Shown here piece after piece: positions 1-8,833 of a stretch of 19,714 bases of DNA (position 1 is the first letter of the stretch; every line of letters begins with the position of its first letter). The position numbers were made by a program, and so were the translations under genes. Below the pieces are notes generated by a model. The model was not told the origin of the DNA. It saw only the letters and a list, made by a program, of their open reading frames with translations, and did no database searches. The stretch comes from Conidiobolus incongruus B7586 (lineage: Eukaryota > Entomophthoromycota > Entomophthoromycetes > Entomophthorales > Conidiobolaceae): positions 1 through 19,714 of the forward strand of contig JNEM01015516.1 of assembly GCA_000697335.1 (NCBI GenBank). Reading direction: 5' to 3'.

Positions 1-1171
1 ATTATTTTAGATTAAAAAAATTATTTTTTAAAATTGTTTGTTTAATTTAATTATATTTAAACTAAATAAAAATCATTAAAAATCTTTTATTTTGATATTA
101 ATAAAGTTTAACTCTAAGCTCTCTATAGTTTTTTAGAATTTATAAATAGCTTTTGATAATGATTATTATTTAAATCAATTATTTATCACTAGGTAAATTA
201 CTTTAAATTTAAAAAAAATTATCTAAAGCTATTAAAATTTAAAAAACCAACTTTAATTGTTTTTTTTAATATTAATCTAGTTAAATATTATATTAAAAAA
301 TATCTTTTTATTTTAGTTAGAGAATTATCTAAATACTTTAATATTAGTTATATAAATATTTTACATATATCAAATGTTAAACTCAAATTTATAAAGAAAA
401 ATATAAAATAAATATTTTATAATTTAATTAAAATTTAAAAAAAAATTAAAATAGTTATTATTAAATAAAGTTTGCTAAAATATTATTAGAAATTTACACT
501 TTTATAATAAATAACTATAATTAATGAATCTTAAATCTTTATATATAATCTTTTATTAAAATATAAATCAAAATGCTAGATTAAGTTAAATTAAACACCT
601 TTACAAATCCCTTTAAATAAGTATTTTATTAACAAGTAAATGTTGATTATTATAATAAATTATAATAATATATATTAATCTTATTTAATTTTTAAAGGAA
701 AATTAATTAATAATAAGCTTTATATTATTTTTTTAAATATAAGTTTTTTTAGTTAGTGTTTTTAATATAATTTAAGAAAACCTACTATTTTACAAAATTA
801 TTATAAAATATATAAATTTAAAGCTATAAAAATTTTTTTAATTAAAAATAACTAGAAAAAACTACCATATCTAGTATATTCTTTAAATTATAACTTATGT
901 AATTATAACTACTTGAGGGAATTAAAAAACTAGCTTATAAGAAAGAAAATTTCTACAAAAAAATTTAATTAGTTTGTAAAATATCAAATTTTAGTTTTTA
1001 ATTAAAAAAAATATTTTTTAGGTATTAGAAAATTATTAAAAATATGGTAAAAGGTTATTAATAATTAAAGAAATTATTAAATTTATATTATATATATATT
1101 GTTATATATTATATATTAAAATGTTTATTTATTTTTAATCACAAAAAATTCCTATTATTTAAAATATAAAG
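1..1171 (+). mobile_element. mariner-type DNA transposon, copy A (left end outside window)
   Basis: This stretch aligns by eye over its whole length with the other copies at 1174-5117. It starts about 125 bases inside the element, so its left end lies before base 1. The right end is a TAAAG matching the CAAAG terminus of the other copies, followed by TA, the mariner target dinucleotide. It is the most AT-rich copy together with B. The transposase frame is broken by many stops, mostly explainable as C-to-T or G-to-A changes, so the copy is inactive. It keeps a GAA codon just after the transposase NCF-type motif region where copies C and D have TAA. It probably inserted into copy E, whose right part resumes at 2496. 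Family assignment rests on the transposase remnant in copy D. Confidence 0.8.
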
Positions 1172-1173
1172 TA

Positions 1174-2495
1174 TTGGTATAGAAATTAAGTAATAGTATA
1201 ATTTTAAAATTAAAATTAAACAAATAAATTAATAAATAATATATAAAAATTAATAAATAATATAAAATTAATAGCCTCTTTTATTATTAATAGCTCTTTT
1301 CTATATTTTTAGTAAGCTTCTAATACCTAAAAAATAGTTCTTTTTATTAAAGACTGAAATTTGATATTTCACAAACTAATTTAATTTGTTTGCTGGAATT
1401 TTTTTTCCTGCAAGCTGTTTTTTTAATTGTTTAAAACAATTATAATCACATGGGTTATAGTCAAGTGAATATACTAGATGTAGTAATTCCCTCTAATTTT
1501 TTTTATATAAAAAATCTTTTATAGCTTTAGTTTTATATATTTTACAATTATTATATAAAATAATAAGTGTCTTTAATTTATATTGAGAATATTATTTAGA
1601 AATTGTTTTATTTAAAAAGGTAATATATAACTTATTATTGATTGATTTTCCTCGAGGTATTAAATAAAAAAACTATATAACATTATAATCTATTATAATA
1701 ATTAACATTTGCTTATATTTAAAGTATTTATTTATTAGAATTTGTAAAAGGGATTGATTTAACTTAACCTAACATCTTGTTTAATTTTTAGATAAAGGAT
1801 TATATAAAGAAATTTAAGATTCATTAATTGTAAGTATTTACTATAAAAATCTTTGTTTTTAGTTATAACTTGATAAGTTTAGTTTAGCTATAGCTATTCT
1901 AGTTATTTTTTAGGCTTTTGTTAAATTATAAGGTATCCATTTTATATTTTTATTAATTAATCTAAGTTTAAACTTAAGTAAATATAACATGCTTATATAA
2001 TTAACATTAAATTGTTTTAATAATTTTTTAGCAGAAATAAAAAGGTATTTCTTAATATATTTTTTTACTTTATTAATAAGTAAAAGAGTAACAATAGAAA
2101 TTAGTTTTTTAGATTTTGGTAAATTTTAAATAGTGTCCCTTCTAGCTTTAAAATCACAAATCTAGCAATATATGGTAGTTTTAGATAAAGCATCATCTTT
2201 ATAAACTGTTTACAAGTTTTAGATGATTTTAAAGGGTTTATAGTTAAGTATTAAAGATATAAAAATAAAAGCCTTTTGATAATCATAATCTAGTTTAAAC
2301 ATAATTAAATTTATGTATAAATTTTAAAATCAAAATATTTTAATAAAAAAAGAATTAAAATTGAATATATATATATATAGTTTGAAAATGTTTATTTTTC
2401 TATATATTATATATATATATATATATATAATCTTTCAAACTATATAATATATTTGAAAGATCAGAAATTAAAAAATTTACCATTTTTTAATTTCT
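1174..2495 (-). mobile_element. mariner-type DNA transposon, copy B (about 1.32 kb, decayed)
   Basis: A minus-strand copy of the same family as A, C and D. The body from about 1270 to 2490 aligns clearly with copy D (3511-4725); the first 90 bases are so AT-rich that the left end is placed by length and by the TA shared with the end of copy A. The right end carries the same terminal block as D, with a run of T after CCA and two TA tracts. The transposase reading frame is broken repeatedly. It still reads CAA at a position where C and D have TAA, so it split off before those two. The end coordinates are good to about 5 bases. Confidence 0.75.
2408..2429. repeat. (TA)n microsatellite inside copy B
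   Basis: About eleven TA units in a row. A matching TA tract lies at the same place in copy D (4593-4616), so it is an inherited part of the element's end region that has varied in length. Confidence 0.8.
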
Positions 2496-2610
2496 ATATT
2501 AATAATAAAATAAAAAACCTTTTAAAATTATTTTTTGGTTTAATTAATATTAAATTAAATAATAAATTTCAAAACTTTAATATTTTAATCAAAAAAGTTA
2601 TTATATATTT
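2496..2610 (-). mobile_element. mariner-type transposon, fragment E (right-end part)
   Basis: After the end of copy B the sequence matches bases of copy D around 4490-4600, including the shared blocks AAAATAAAAAAC, TTTGGTTTAA and TTTAATCAAAAAA. It begins with TA, as expected if copies A and then B inserted at a TA within E; the rest of E would lie left of the window. Its own terminal 110-120 bases are missing: it runs into a TA tract and then directly into copy C in the opposite direction. A 60-residue open frame at 2453-2635 crosses the B/E boundary and is chance. Confidence 0.7.
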
Positions 2611-3414
2611 ATATATATATATAATGTTTTTTTGATTAAAAAATTAATTTTTAAAATTGGTTGTTTAATTTGATAATTTTTAAACCAAATAGTAACTATT
2701 AAAAGTTTTTTATTTTAGTATTAATAAAATTTAATCACAAACTCTCTAAAATCATTTAAAATTTACAAGCAACTTTTGGTAATAAAGTACTATTTTAATC
2801 AACAATTTATTACTAGGTAAATTACTTTAAGGTTAAGAAAGAAACTACTTAAAACCTGCTAAAATCTAAAAGATTAATTTTAACTATTACTCTTCTAATT
2901 GTTAATAAAGTGAAAAATTATATTTAAAACACCTCTTTATTTTAGCTAAAGAATTATCAAGACATTTTAATATTAATTATATAAGTATTTTATATATATT
3001 AAAGTTTAAATTAAAATTAATTAATAAAAATATAAAATGTATATCTTATAATTTAACTAAAACTTAAAAAAAGCTAGAATAGTTATTGTTAAATAAAATT
3101 TACTAAGGTATAGTTAGAAACTAAAGCTTTTATAGTAAATTATTATAATTAATGAATCTTAAATTTTTTTGTATAATCTTTTACTAAAATATAAATCAAA
3201 ATGTTAGATTAAGTTAAATCAACCCCCTTTACAAATTCCTTTAAATAAACATTTTATTAATAAACAAATATTAATTGTAATAATAAATTATAATAACATA
3301 TACTATTTTTATTTAGTTCCTAAAGGAAAATCAATTAATAATAAACTTATATTTTTTTAAATAAAATTATTTCTAATTGGTATTTATAATATAATTTAAG
3401 AAGACTTATTATTA
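2611..3414 (+). mobile_element. mariner-type transposon, copy C, 5' part (interrupted by copy D)
   Basis: This aligns as the reverse complement of copy D from about 4600 down to 3800. It lacks the terminal 110-120 bases that B and D have, starting instead inside the TA tract shared with fragment E. It breaks off in the region just before the second catalytic Asp of the transposase, at a TA (3413-3414), where copy D has inserted. The rest of C continues at 4731. The transposase frame is broken by many stops. Confidence 0.85.
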
Positions 3415-3664
3415 CTTTGTAATTTAAATAATGGGAATTTTTTGCAATTGAAAAAAAATAAATATTTTAATATATACAAAGTAAAAATAAATATATATTA
3501 TAAAATTAATAATTTCCTTTATTTCTAATAACTTTTTGCTATACTTTTAGCAAAGATCTAACACCTAAAAAACAGTTTTTTTTATTAAAGACTGAAATTT
3601 GATGTTTCACAAACCAATTAAATTTTCCTGCAGAAATTTTCTTTCCTGTAAGCTAGTTTTTTAA

Positions 3665-3946
3665 TTACCTAAAACAATTATAATCACATAGGTTATAATC
3701 TAGGGAATATACTAGATGTGGTAGTTTTTTCCAGTTATTTTTAATTAGAAAGTTTTTTACAACTTTAGATTTATATATTTTGCAATTATCATGCAAAATA
3801 TTAGGTCTTCTCAAATTATATTGAGAATACCAATTAGAAATAGTTTTATTTAAAAAAGAAATATAAAGTTTACTATTAATGGATTTTCCTTTAGGAACTA
3901 AATAAGAATAGCATATGCTATTATAATCCATTGCTACAATTAACAT
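3665..3946 (-). pseudogene. mariner transposase remnant (C-terminal catalytic half) in copy D
   Basis: A 93-residue open stretch of the transposase of copy D. It contains LHDN (second catalytic Asp, residue 53), the KSKVVKNFL helix, and YSLDYNLCDYNCF, which matches the mariner signature YSPDLAPSDYHLF. The third Asp (residue 88) has 34 residues between it and the second, the D34D spacing typical of mariner rather than Tc1 (D34E). The first Asp, in TIDES upstream, lies 91 codons before the second; Mos1 has 93. All three catalytic Asp are kept, but the frame is closed on both sides by stops, so this is a dead fragment of a DDE cut-and-paste transposase and not a host gene. Confidence 0.85.
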
Positions 3947-4592
3947 TCACTTATCAATAAAGTGCTTATTTAAAGGAATTTGTGGAGGGGGTTGATTTGG
4001 TTTAATCTAACACCTTGATTTATGTTTTAGCAAAGGATTATACCAAGGAATCTAAGATTCATCAATTGTAATAATTCACTGTAAAAGTTTAGTTTCTGGT
4101 TATACTTTAGTAAGTTTTGTTTAACAATAGCTACTCTAGCTTTTTTTTAAGCTTTAGTTAAATTATAAGGTACTTATTTTACATTTTATTAATTAATTTT
4201 AATTTAAACTTTAATATATATAAAATACTTGTGTGACTAATATTAAAGTGTCTTGATAATTCTCTAGCTGAAATAAAAAGGTGCTTTTCAATATAATTTT
4301 TTACTTTATTAATAACTAGAAGAGTAACAGTTGAAATTAGTCTTCCAGATTTTAGCAAGTTTTGGGTAGTTTCTCTCCTAACCTTAAAGTAATTTACCTA
4401 ATGATAAATTGTTGATTTAGATAATACTTCATTACCAAAAGCTGTTTGTAAATTTTAAATGATTTTAGAGGGTTTGTAGTTAAGTTTTACTGATACTAAA
4501 ATAAAAAACTTTTGATGGTTACTATTTGGTTTAAGCATGATTAAATTAAACAACTAATTTTAAAAAATTCATTTTTTAATCAAAAAAATTAT

Positions 4593-4616
4593 TATATATA
4601 TATATATATATATATA
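4593..4616. repeat. (TA)n microsatellite near the right end of copy D
   Basis: Twelve TA units, about 110 bases inside the element terminus. The corresponding tract is where fragment E and copy C are joined. Confidence 0.85.
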
Positions 4617-4730
4617 ATTCAAAACTATTTATTTTCCTATTTGTTTTATATATATTTGCTTATTTGAAACTAATAATATGTTTGAAAAATTGGAAATTAA
4701 AAAATTTCCCATTTTTTTGATTTCATGGTA

Positions 4731-5117
4731 ATATTTTACATGATATTTGTAAAATACATAAATTTAAAGTTGTAAAAAACTTTCTAATTAAAAATAACTG
4801 GAAAAAACTACCACATCTAATATATTCCTTAGATTATAACCTATGTGATTATAATTGTTTTAGGTAATTAAAAAACTAGCTTATAAGAAAGAAAATTTTT
4901 ACAAGAGAATTTAATTGATTTGTGAAATATCAAATTTCAGTCTTTAATAAAAAGAACTAATTTTTAGGTTTTAGATCTTTGCTAAAAGTATAGCAAAAAG
5001 TTATTAGAAATAAAAGAAATTATTAATTTTATAATATATATTTATTTTTACTTTTTATATATTAAAATGTTTATTTTTTTTCAATTGCAAAAAATACCCA
5101 TTATTTAAATTGCAAAG
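4731..5117 (+). mobile_element. mariner-type transposon, copy C, 3' part
   Basis: This continues copy C after the copy D insertion. It begins just before the second catalytic Asp region and ends with CAAAG followed by TA (5118-5119), the same right terminus as D. Over about 140 bases in the transposase tail (4799-4940) I find about ten differences from D, of which nine are G-to-A or C-to-T in C. Together with 2611-3414 it gives about 1.19 kb; the missing 5' end accounts for the shortfall from 1.31 kb. Confidence 0.85.
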
Positions 5118-5119
5118 TA

Positions 5120-6302
5120 ATATTTATTGTTTTTAAAATTTGTTTCATTATTTTTATTATATCTTAAACCTATTATTTTTAATAAATTTCTCATCTAGTA
5201 GAGTAATATAGTTTATATATTAAATTTGATCATAATATATAGAGACTGCTTATTTAAAGATTATAAGTTATAACTAACAATTATCTTATATTATATAATT
5301 GATAAAATTGAAAACAAAATTATTTCATTTACATTAATTTGGAGATAGAATTGAATTCGAAGAAAATTTCATTGCATATATTCTATGTTATTAAAATATC
5401 ATAAACTATGCTCAAAGTTATTATATATATATTAATATTCAAAATTAACTCTAATATTTATGATTTAGGATATAATTATTGAATCAATTGATATTTTGAA
5501 ATATTATTTACAATGATTCAATATCAAGTTAAAATATAAGAGAATTAGTAATATATCTGTAATCGAGTTTGAATTAAAAATATTTTTATTAATATGTGAT
5601 ATATTTGAAAAAATTAAATTGTATATCAAAAAATATATGATATATTGTATTTTAGTATGTAAAAGTAAAAATTTAAACAAGGGTATCATTTAACATACAA
5701 TTTCAAAATTATTTTATTTTTATAATCAAAATATAGAAATATTATTTTATATCTGTTTGTGTTATATATTAATATACGTTAATATGTTTTCAAATTTAAA
5801 ATATTAGAAACATTATTTTAAGATTTTATATAATATAATAAAATATTGTTTGCAGGCTCCACTTTTGAATAAATTTAATTGCACTATAATTATGACTAAA
5901 TGTTTAAATATGCCATAGTAATCGGTATTAACATCAGGATATATTTTATAGTATAAGATAAAAATATTTATTATAAAAAGTTAAACATCAGACATTATCA
6001 TTGGATTTTTACAAATTAAATAATTGGAAGGGTATTTATAGGGTCGAATATTTTTAAAAATGCTATTATTCGTTCATATTGCTATAATATTCCTGTAATG
6101 ATCAAATTTTAATATATCAGTATATATTGATTTCTCCTATTTATTTCAAACACACTATATGATTGGTCAAAAATTAATTTAACAAAAGTATGCGGGGATA
6201 GGAAATGGTTATTTGTGACTTGTAAGAGGTGAATTGTGAGTAACATTTCTTTGTGGTATTGGCTGTTTTAAGTAGTTGGTATATTTTGTTCTATTTATCA
6301 CT
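5120..6302. other. AT-rich intergenic region with the promoter of the following gene
   Basis: I see no gene from 5120 to about 6160. The 61-residue open frame on the minus strand at 5504-5689 has the Ile/Leu/Asn/Phe composition of AT-rich random sequence. From about 6160 the GC rises, marking the promoter of the gene at 6303. It contains ATTGG (CCAAT on the other strand) at 6258-6262 and another in GATTGGTCA near 6160, and GCGGGG at 6192-6197, which fits the Mig1/CreA consensus SYGGGG. A weak TATATTTT lies at 6280-6287. None of these sites is proven. Confidence 0.55.
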
Positions 6303-7325
6303 ATGATTCCCAAAACCTCTCCTATTTCTTCTGACATTCAAAAAAATCAATCTTCTTCAGAAACTACCACACCAGCAGGTAAGTTTTAACTTTGGCTATA
6401 TTGAAATTGTTAACAATTTATTGTAGAGAGCTCTAATGCTTTAATTAAGCGCCAACGTAAGGAGCACTCTGACCGTTCTATTCTACTTCAAAATAGCTCT
6501 TTTGAAGAGATATTTAACCCTTTTCGAAAATTACTATATCCCAATGACTTTCTGAATATCACAAGTCAAATTCCATTCTCTTCTGGTTTCAACATTTTAA
6601 GCCAACCTCAGCAGTTATTTTTTAATCCTACCGCTTCAAACAAGCTTGCTATTAATACTCTGGTGAATCCTTATACCAACACCAGTAACCAAGTGGTTAA
6701 TATCAATTTTTGTGGTTCAACTACTGAAGTCACTTCCACTGATACCTCCAATACTAGCAGGAAAAGGAAGTTCGACGACTTAGAACATGACTCTGCAAAG
6801 AATGAAGCAAACACCACTTTAAATCACGATGATATGGCTTCGGATTCCGTAATTACCACCTCTTTCCCTACAGATTTTGTAAGCTCTGACTCCTCAGAAT
6901 TCCCTCCAGATATACCAGAAGATAGTTTTGATATCAGCCAAAAGACGCTCGATCTTTTACTTCAATATTTTCCCCCAGTACAAGATCCAGAAAAATTCCA
7001 GTTCCCTACTCGTGAATCTCTTCTTAAGGCAGTGCTTACCAAGAATCAATATATTGCATCCTATATGCAACAGAAGTCCTCAGAACGTATTAAAAGCTAC
7101 ACCACTAAAAAGAAACTGTTTCAAAAGAACAAACTCTATTTACCTTTCCGTCCCTCCAAGTTATTCACTGTAGTATGTTCATCTACTAATTCTTACGACT
7201 CCTCTTACAATGGATATACTCCCAAAAATATATCCCATATTGAAGTGATTCGATATCTCCAGTCATTTCCTCCCAATCGAGGGCCCACTTATGACACAAT
7301 TTCCGAAATTTCTCCCCGTTTTTGA
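6303..7325 (+). CDS. Hypothetical Ser/Thr/Asn-rich protein with a basic NLS-like patch (two exons)
   Basis: I do not recognise this protein. The model joins 6303-6378 and 6427-7325 and gives 324 residues. The start is the first ATG after the GC-richer promoter zone, and splicing brings the short first exon into frame with the long second one. The protein is rich in Ser, Thr, Asn and Pro over residues 1-190. It has basic patches KRQRK (residues 33-37) and RKRKFDDLE (about 137-145), the latter like a monopartite nuclear localisation signal, and a more ordered-looking stretch at about 195-260 (ISQKTLDLLLQYFPP, then many Lys and Arg). No enzyme motif, signal peptide or membrane segment is visible. 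A nuclear or regulatory role is only inference. The 3' end is doubtful: good-looking coding sequence continues in another frame to 7435 (separate entry). It converges on the gene at 7750-8833, and an AATAAA lies at 7503-7508. Confidence 0.7.
6379..6426 (+). other. Intron, 48 bases
   Basis: It begins GTAAGT and ends TTGTAG, with a branch-like GTTAAC about 13 bases before the acceptor. Reading through it meets TAA at once (GTAAGTTTTAA). Removal joins G to AG to form a Glu codon and opens about 300 further codons. It is more AT-rich than its exons. Confidence 0.85.
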
Positions 7326-7435
7326 TATCTTCCGATTCTTCCCAAATTAACACAAAGGCTGTAAACGAATTGAGCCTTATTTTGAAGCAAGTCTCTAAAT
7401 GTGACAATGGCGAAAAACGATTTTACTTGGAATAA
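7295..7435 (+). other. Probable 3' coding extension of the 6303 gene in a different frame
   Basis: The frame two bases off the main exon is open from 7295 to a TAA at 7433-7435, and from 7358 it reads AVNELSLILKQVSKC and then a charged end, with codon use like the gene before it. It could join the main frame in three ways. First, a 185-base phase-0 intron 7173-7357 (donor GTATGT, acceptor ACAAAG) would give a 299-residue protein ending at 7435. Second, a one- or two-base assembly or true frameshift near 7320. Third, it may be unused 3' UTR. A further possible acceptor at 7262 (TCTCCAG) would only remove 90 bases in frame. A 40-base intron 7318-7357 would lead to yet another frame, ending at about 7398, but its GTTTTT donor is poor. 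Confidence 0.4.
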
Positions 7436-7749
7436 TCCTATATCTAATTTGCTTTTCTTGTTTATACATATTTATTATTGTACCAGCTGATTATATTTAA
7501 TTAATAAATTTTATCATGTATTTTTATTTAATAGCTTTGTTAATTATATATTTTTATTAAATTAGACATTTAGATTATCATTAAAATAAATCATTATTAA
7601 CAGTCCTTTAATCAAACATAAAAAAGTAACAAAGAAAATAAAAATATAATGAATTTATTCAATAATAAAAATAGTTATGCGAATCAATATGTGTGTAGAA
7701 TACATCAGGCAGAAAATATAAATTAATACAATGAAAACAAATAAAATAA
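7436..7749. other. Intergenic region between two convergent genes
   Basis: AT-rich shared 3' region. AATAAA at 7503-7508 could serve the left gene, and TTTATT at 7654-7659 (AATAAA on the minus strand) lies about 95 bases past the stop of the right gene. Such hexamers are common by chance here. No open frame of interest. Confidence 0.5.
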
Positions 7750-8833
7750 CTAGTCAAATAATAAAGATTTGACAATTGCCGCTGCAACAGGTACTAAGGC
7801 AGTAGCCAATACACCCAAGCCAATATTTGCCTTTTGTCGCTTGACTTCGGCTGAGTCTTCATCATCTTCAGCTTGAGGGTCATTGTCAGCTGGAGAAGTA
7901 TGGGAAGATTCAGGATCTGGACGGTCACCGGGAGTGAAGAGAGGTTTACGCTTACGACTTCCAAATTCATCAAAGCTCAAGTCAAATTTGGCCTGGGCTT
8001 CAGATAAAGTACGAGGCAAAGATTCTGGGACGGGTAAGCTTTCAAAAATGGCGGCGAGGTACTTCTTCTGGGAGTGTTCGTACTTCTGACTGATGCTGGT
8101 CAATTGACGCTCCAAACGGTCGAATTCAGCTAAGGTGCTTTGATGGCGTTCGCGAATTTGGGCGATCAGGTCGTGACTTCTGACCAAATAATCTTCAACA
8201 GCACTGTATTGCTGCTTTAAGGCATTGCACTTGCGGTGCGCTTTGCGGATCTCCTTTTGACGTTGCTCTAAAATTGGATTAGTATTTCAAAAGTTAGTGG
8301 TATGGATGTATTTAGTATTTACCTGAAGATGAAATATCTTTAGTTTTAGAAGTTGTAGAAGTGGCCTTAAGACCAGGAGCTTTGGGAGCTTCAGATGGTC
8401 TAGTTTGAGTCATTTCTAATAATACGGAACCCTGGCCGGGGAAAGTACCAATTAGAGAAGACACATTCTCATTAGTCACTTGACTGACAGGAATATCTTC
8501 ATTATTGGCTTCCAAAGGCTTGTCCGATTCTCCATCATTCTCATTGGGAGTCAAAGCATCCATAGTAGGAGTCAAGTTAGGGGAAGTAGGAAATTCCAAC
8601 ATTGTAGCGTTAGGATCCGCGGACTTATCCTCCTCAGCCAAGAATTCAGCCTGCTGGTCAATTAAATTCTGATACTCGACAACAGCCTGTTCGAACAATT
8701 TAAACAATTTCTTAGACTTTTGGGTTTTCTTCTCAATTTCCAAATTGATAGCATTTATTTTTTCATCCTGTAAATCTCTTCGGGTTTGACGTAATTCTTC
8801 AATTTTTTTACGTATATTTTCTGTTAAATCCAT
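7750..8833 (-). CDS. Coiled-coil protein with a C-terminal hydrophobic anchor, unknown function (two exons)
   Basis: I do not recognise this protein. Exons 8833-8323 and 8267-7750 give 342 residues. Residues 1-70 are a highly charged helix with coiled-coil character (RKKIEELRQTRRDLQDEK). Residues 70-165 are Pro, Ser, Thr and Asn rich with several SP or TP sites (FPTSPNLTPT), so probably disordered and phosphorylated. Residues 171-245 form a second charged helical region (EQRQKEIRKAHRKC to QKKYLAAIF). Residues 275-316 are acidic and basic, with RKRKP and KRQK. The last 24 residues (NIGLGVLATALVP and on) are hydrophobic and uncharged except one Lys, ending in LLFD at the C-terminus. There is no signal peptide, so this resembles a tail-anchored membrane protein of the ER, nuclear envelope or mitochondrial outer membrane; that placement is inference. 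ATG at 8831-8833 is the only start before the first helix. Its GC is far above the flanks. Confidence 0.82.
8268..8322 (-). other. Intron, 55 bases
   Basis: On the minus strand it starts GTAAATACTAA, contains CACTAAC 26 bases from its end and TACTAAT 12-15 bases from its end (both close to the fungal branch site), and ends TTTTAG. Reading through stops at the third codon. Splicing joins a phase-1 G to AG, making Glu 171, and keeps the frame to the stop at 7750. The two helical regions lie in separate exons. Confidence 0.88.

Larger units (their letters stand above)
3415..4728 (-). mobile_element. mariner-type DNA transposon, copy D (complete ends, youngest copy)
   Basis: This is the best-preserved copy, 1314 bases, the usual size for mariner. 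Read inward from each end, the termini CTTTGTAATTTAAATAATGG and CCATGAAATCAAAAAAATGG form imperfect inverted repeats (16 of the first 23 positions match). The element is flanked by TA on both sides (3413-3414 and 4729-4730), the mariner target duplication. It lies inside copy C and must be younger, which fits its higher GC. The transposase frame on the minus strand carries several stops, most at positions where TGG (Trp), CAA or CAG (Gln) would be expected, so it is not functional. The first catalytic Asp lies in a TIDES motif, codon 4061-4063. Confidence 0.88.

Noticed and set aside
2453-2635. 60-residue open frame on the plus strand
   Set aside because: It crosses the end of copy B and fragment E, has no ATG start (TTG), and has the composition of random AT-rich sequence.
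3415-4728. Reading TGA as Trp in the transposase, which would suggest a mitochondrial or altered code
   Set aside because: Expected Trp positions appear as TAG as well as TGA, and Gln positions as TAA or TAG, so directed C-to-T/G-to-A mutation explains them better. The host genes use the standard code.
1-5119. CRISPR-like or tandem repeat array
   Set aside because: The repeated blocks are long, in both orientations, and align end to end as copies of one transposon; there are no short regularly spaced repeats.
5504-5689. 61-residue open frame on the minus strand
   Set aside because: Only Ile, Leu, Asn, Phe-type AT-rich codons, no context or motif; expected by chance.
7186-7407. 73-residue minus-strand frame opposite the end of the 6303 gene
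   Set aside because: It is the shadow of coding sequence on the plus strand; no ATG promoter context or splice evidence favours it.
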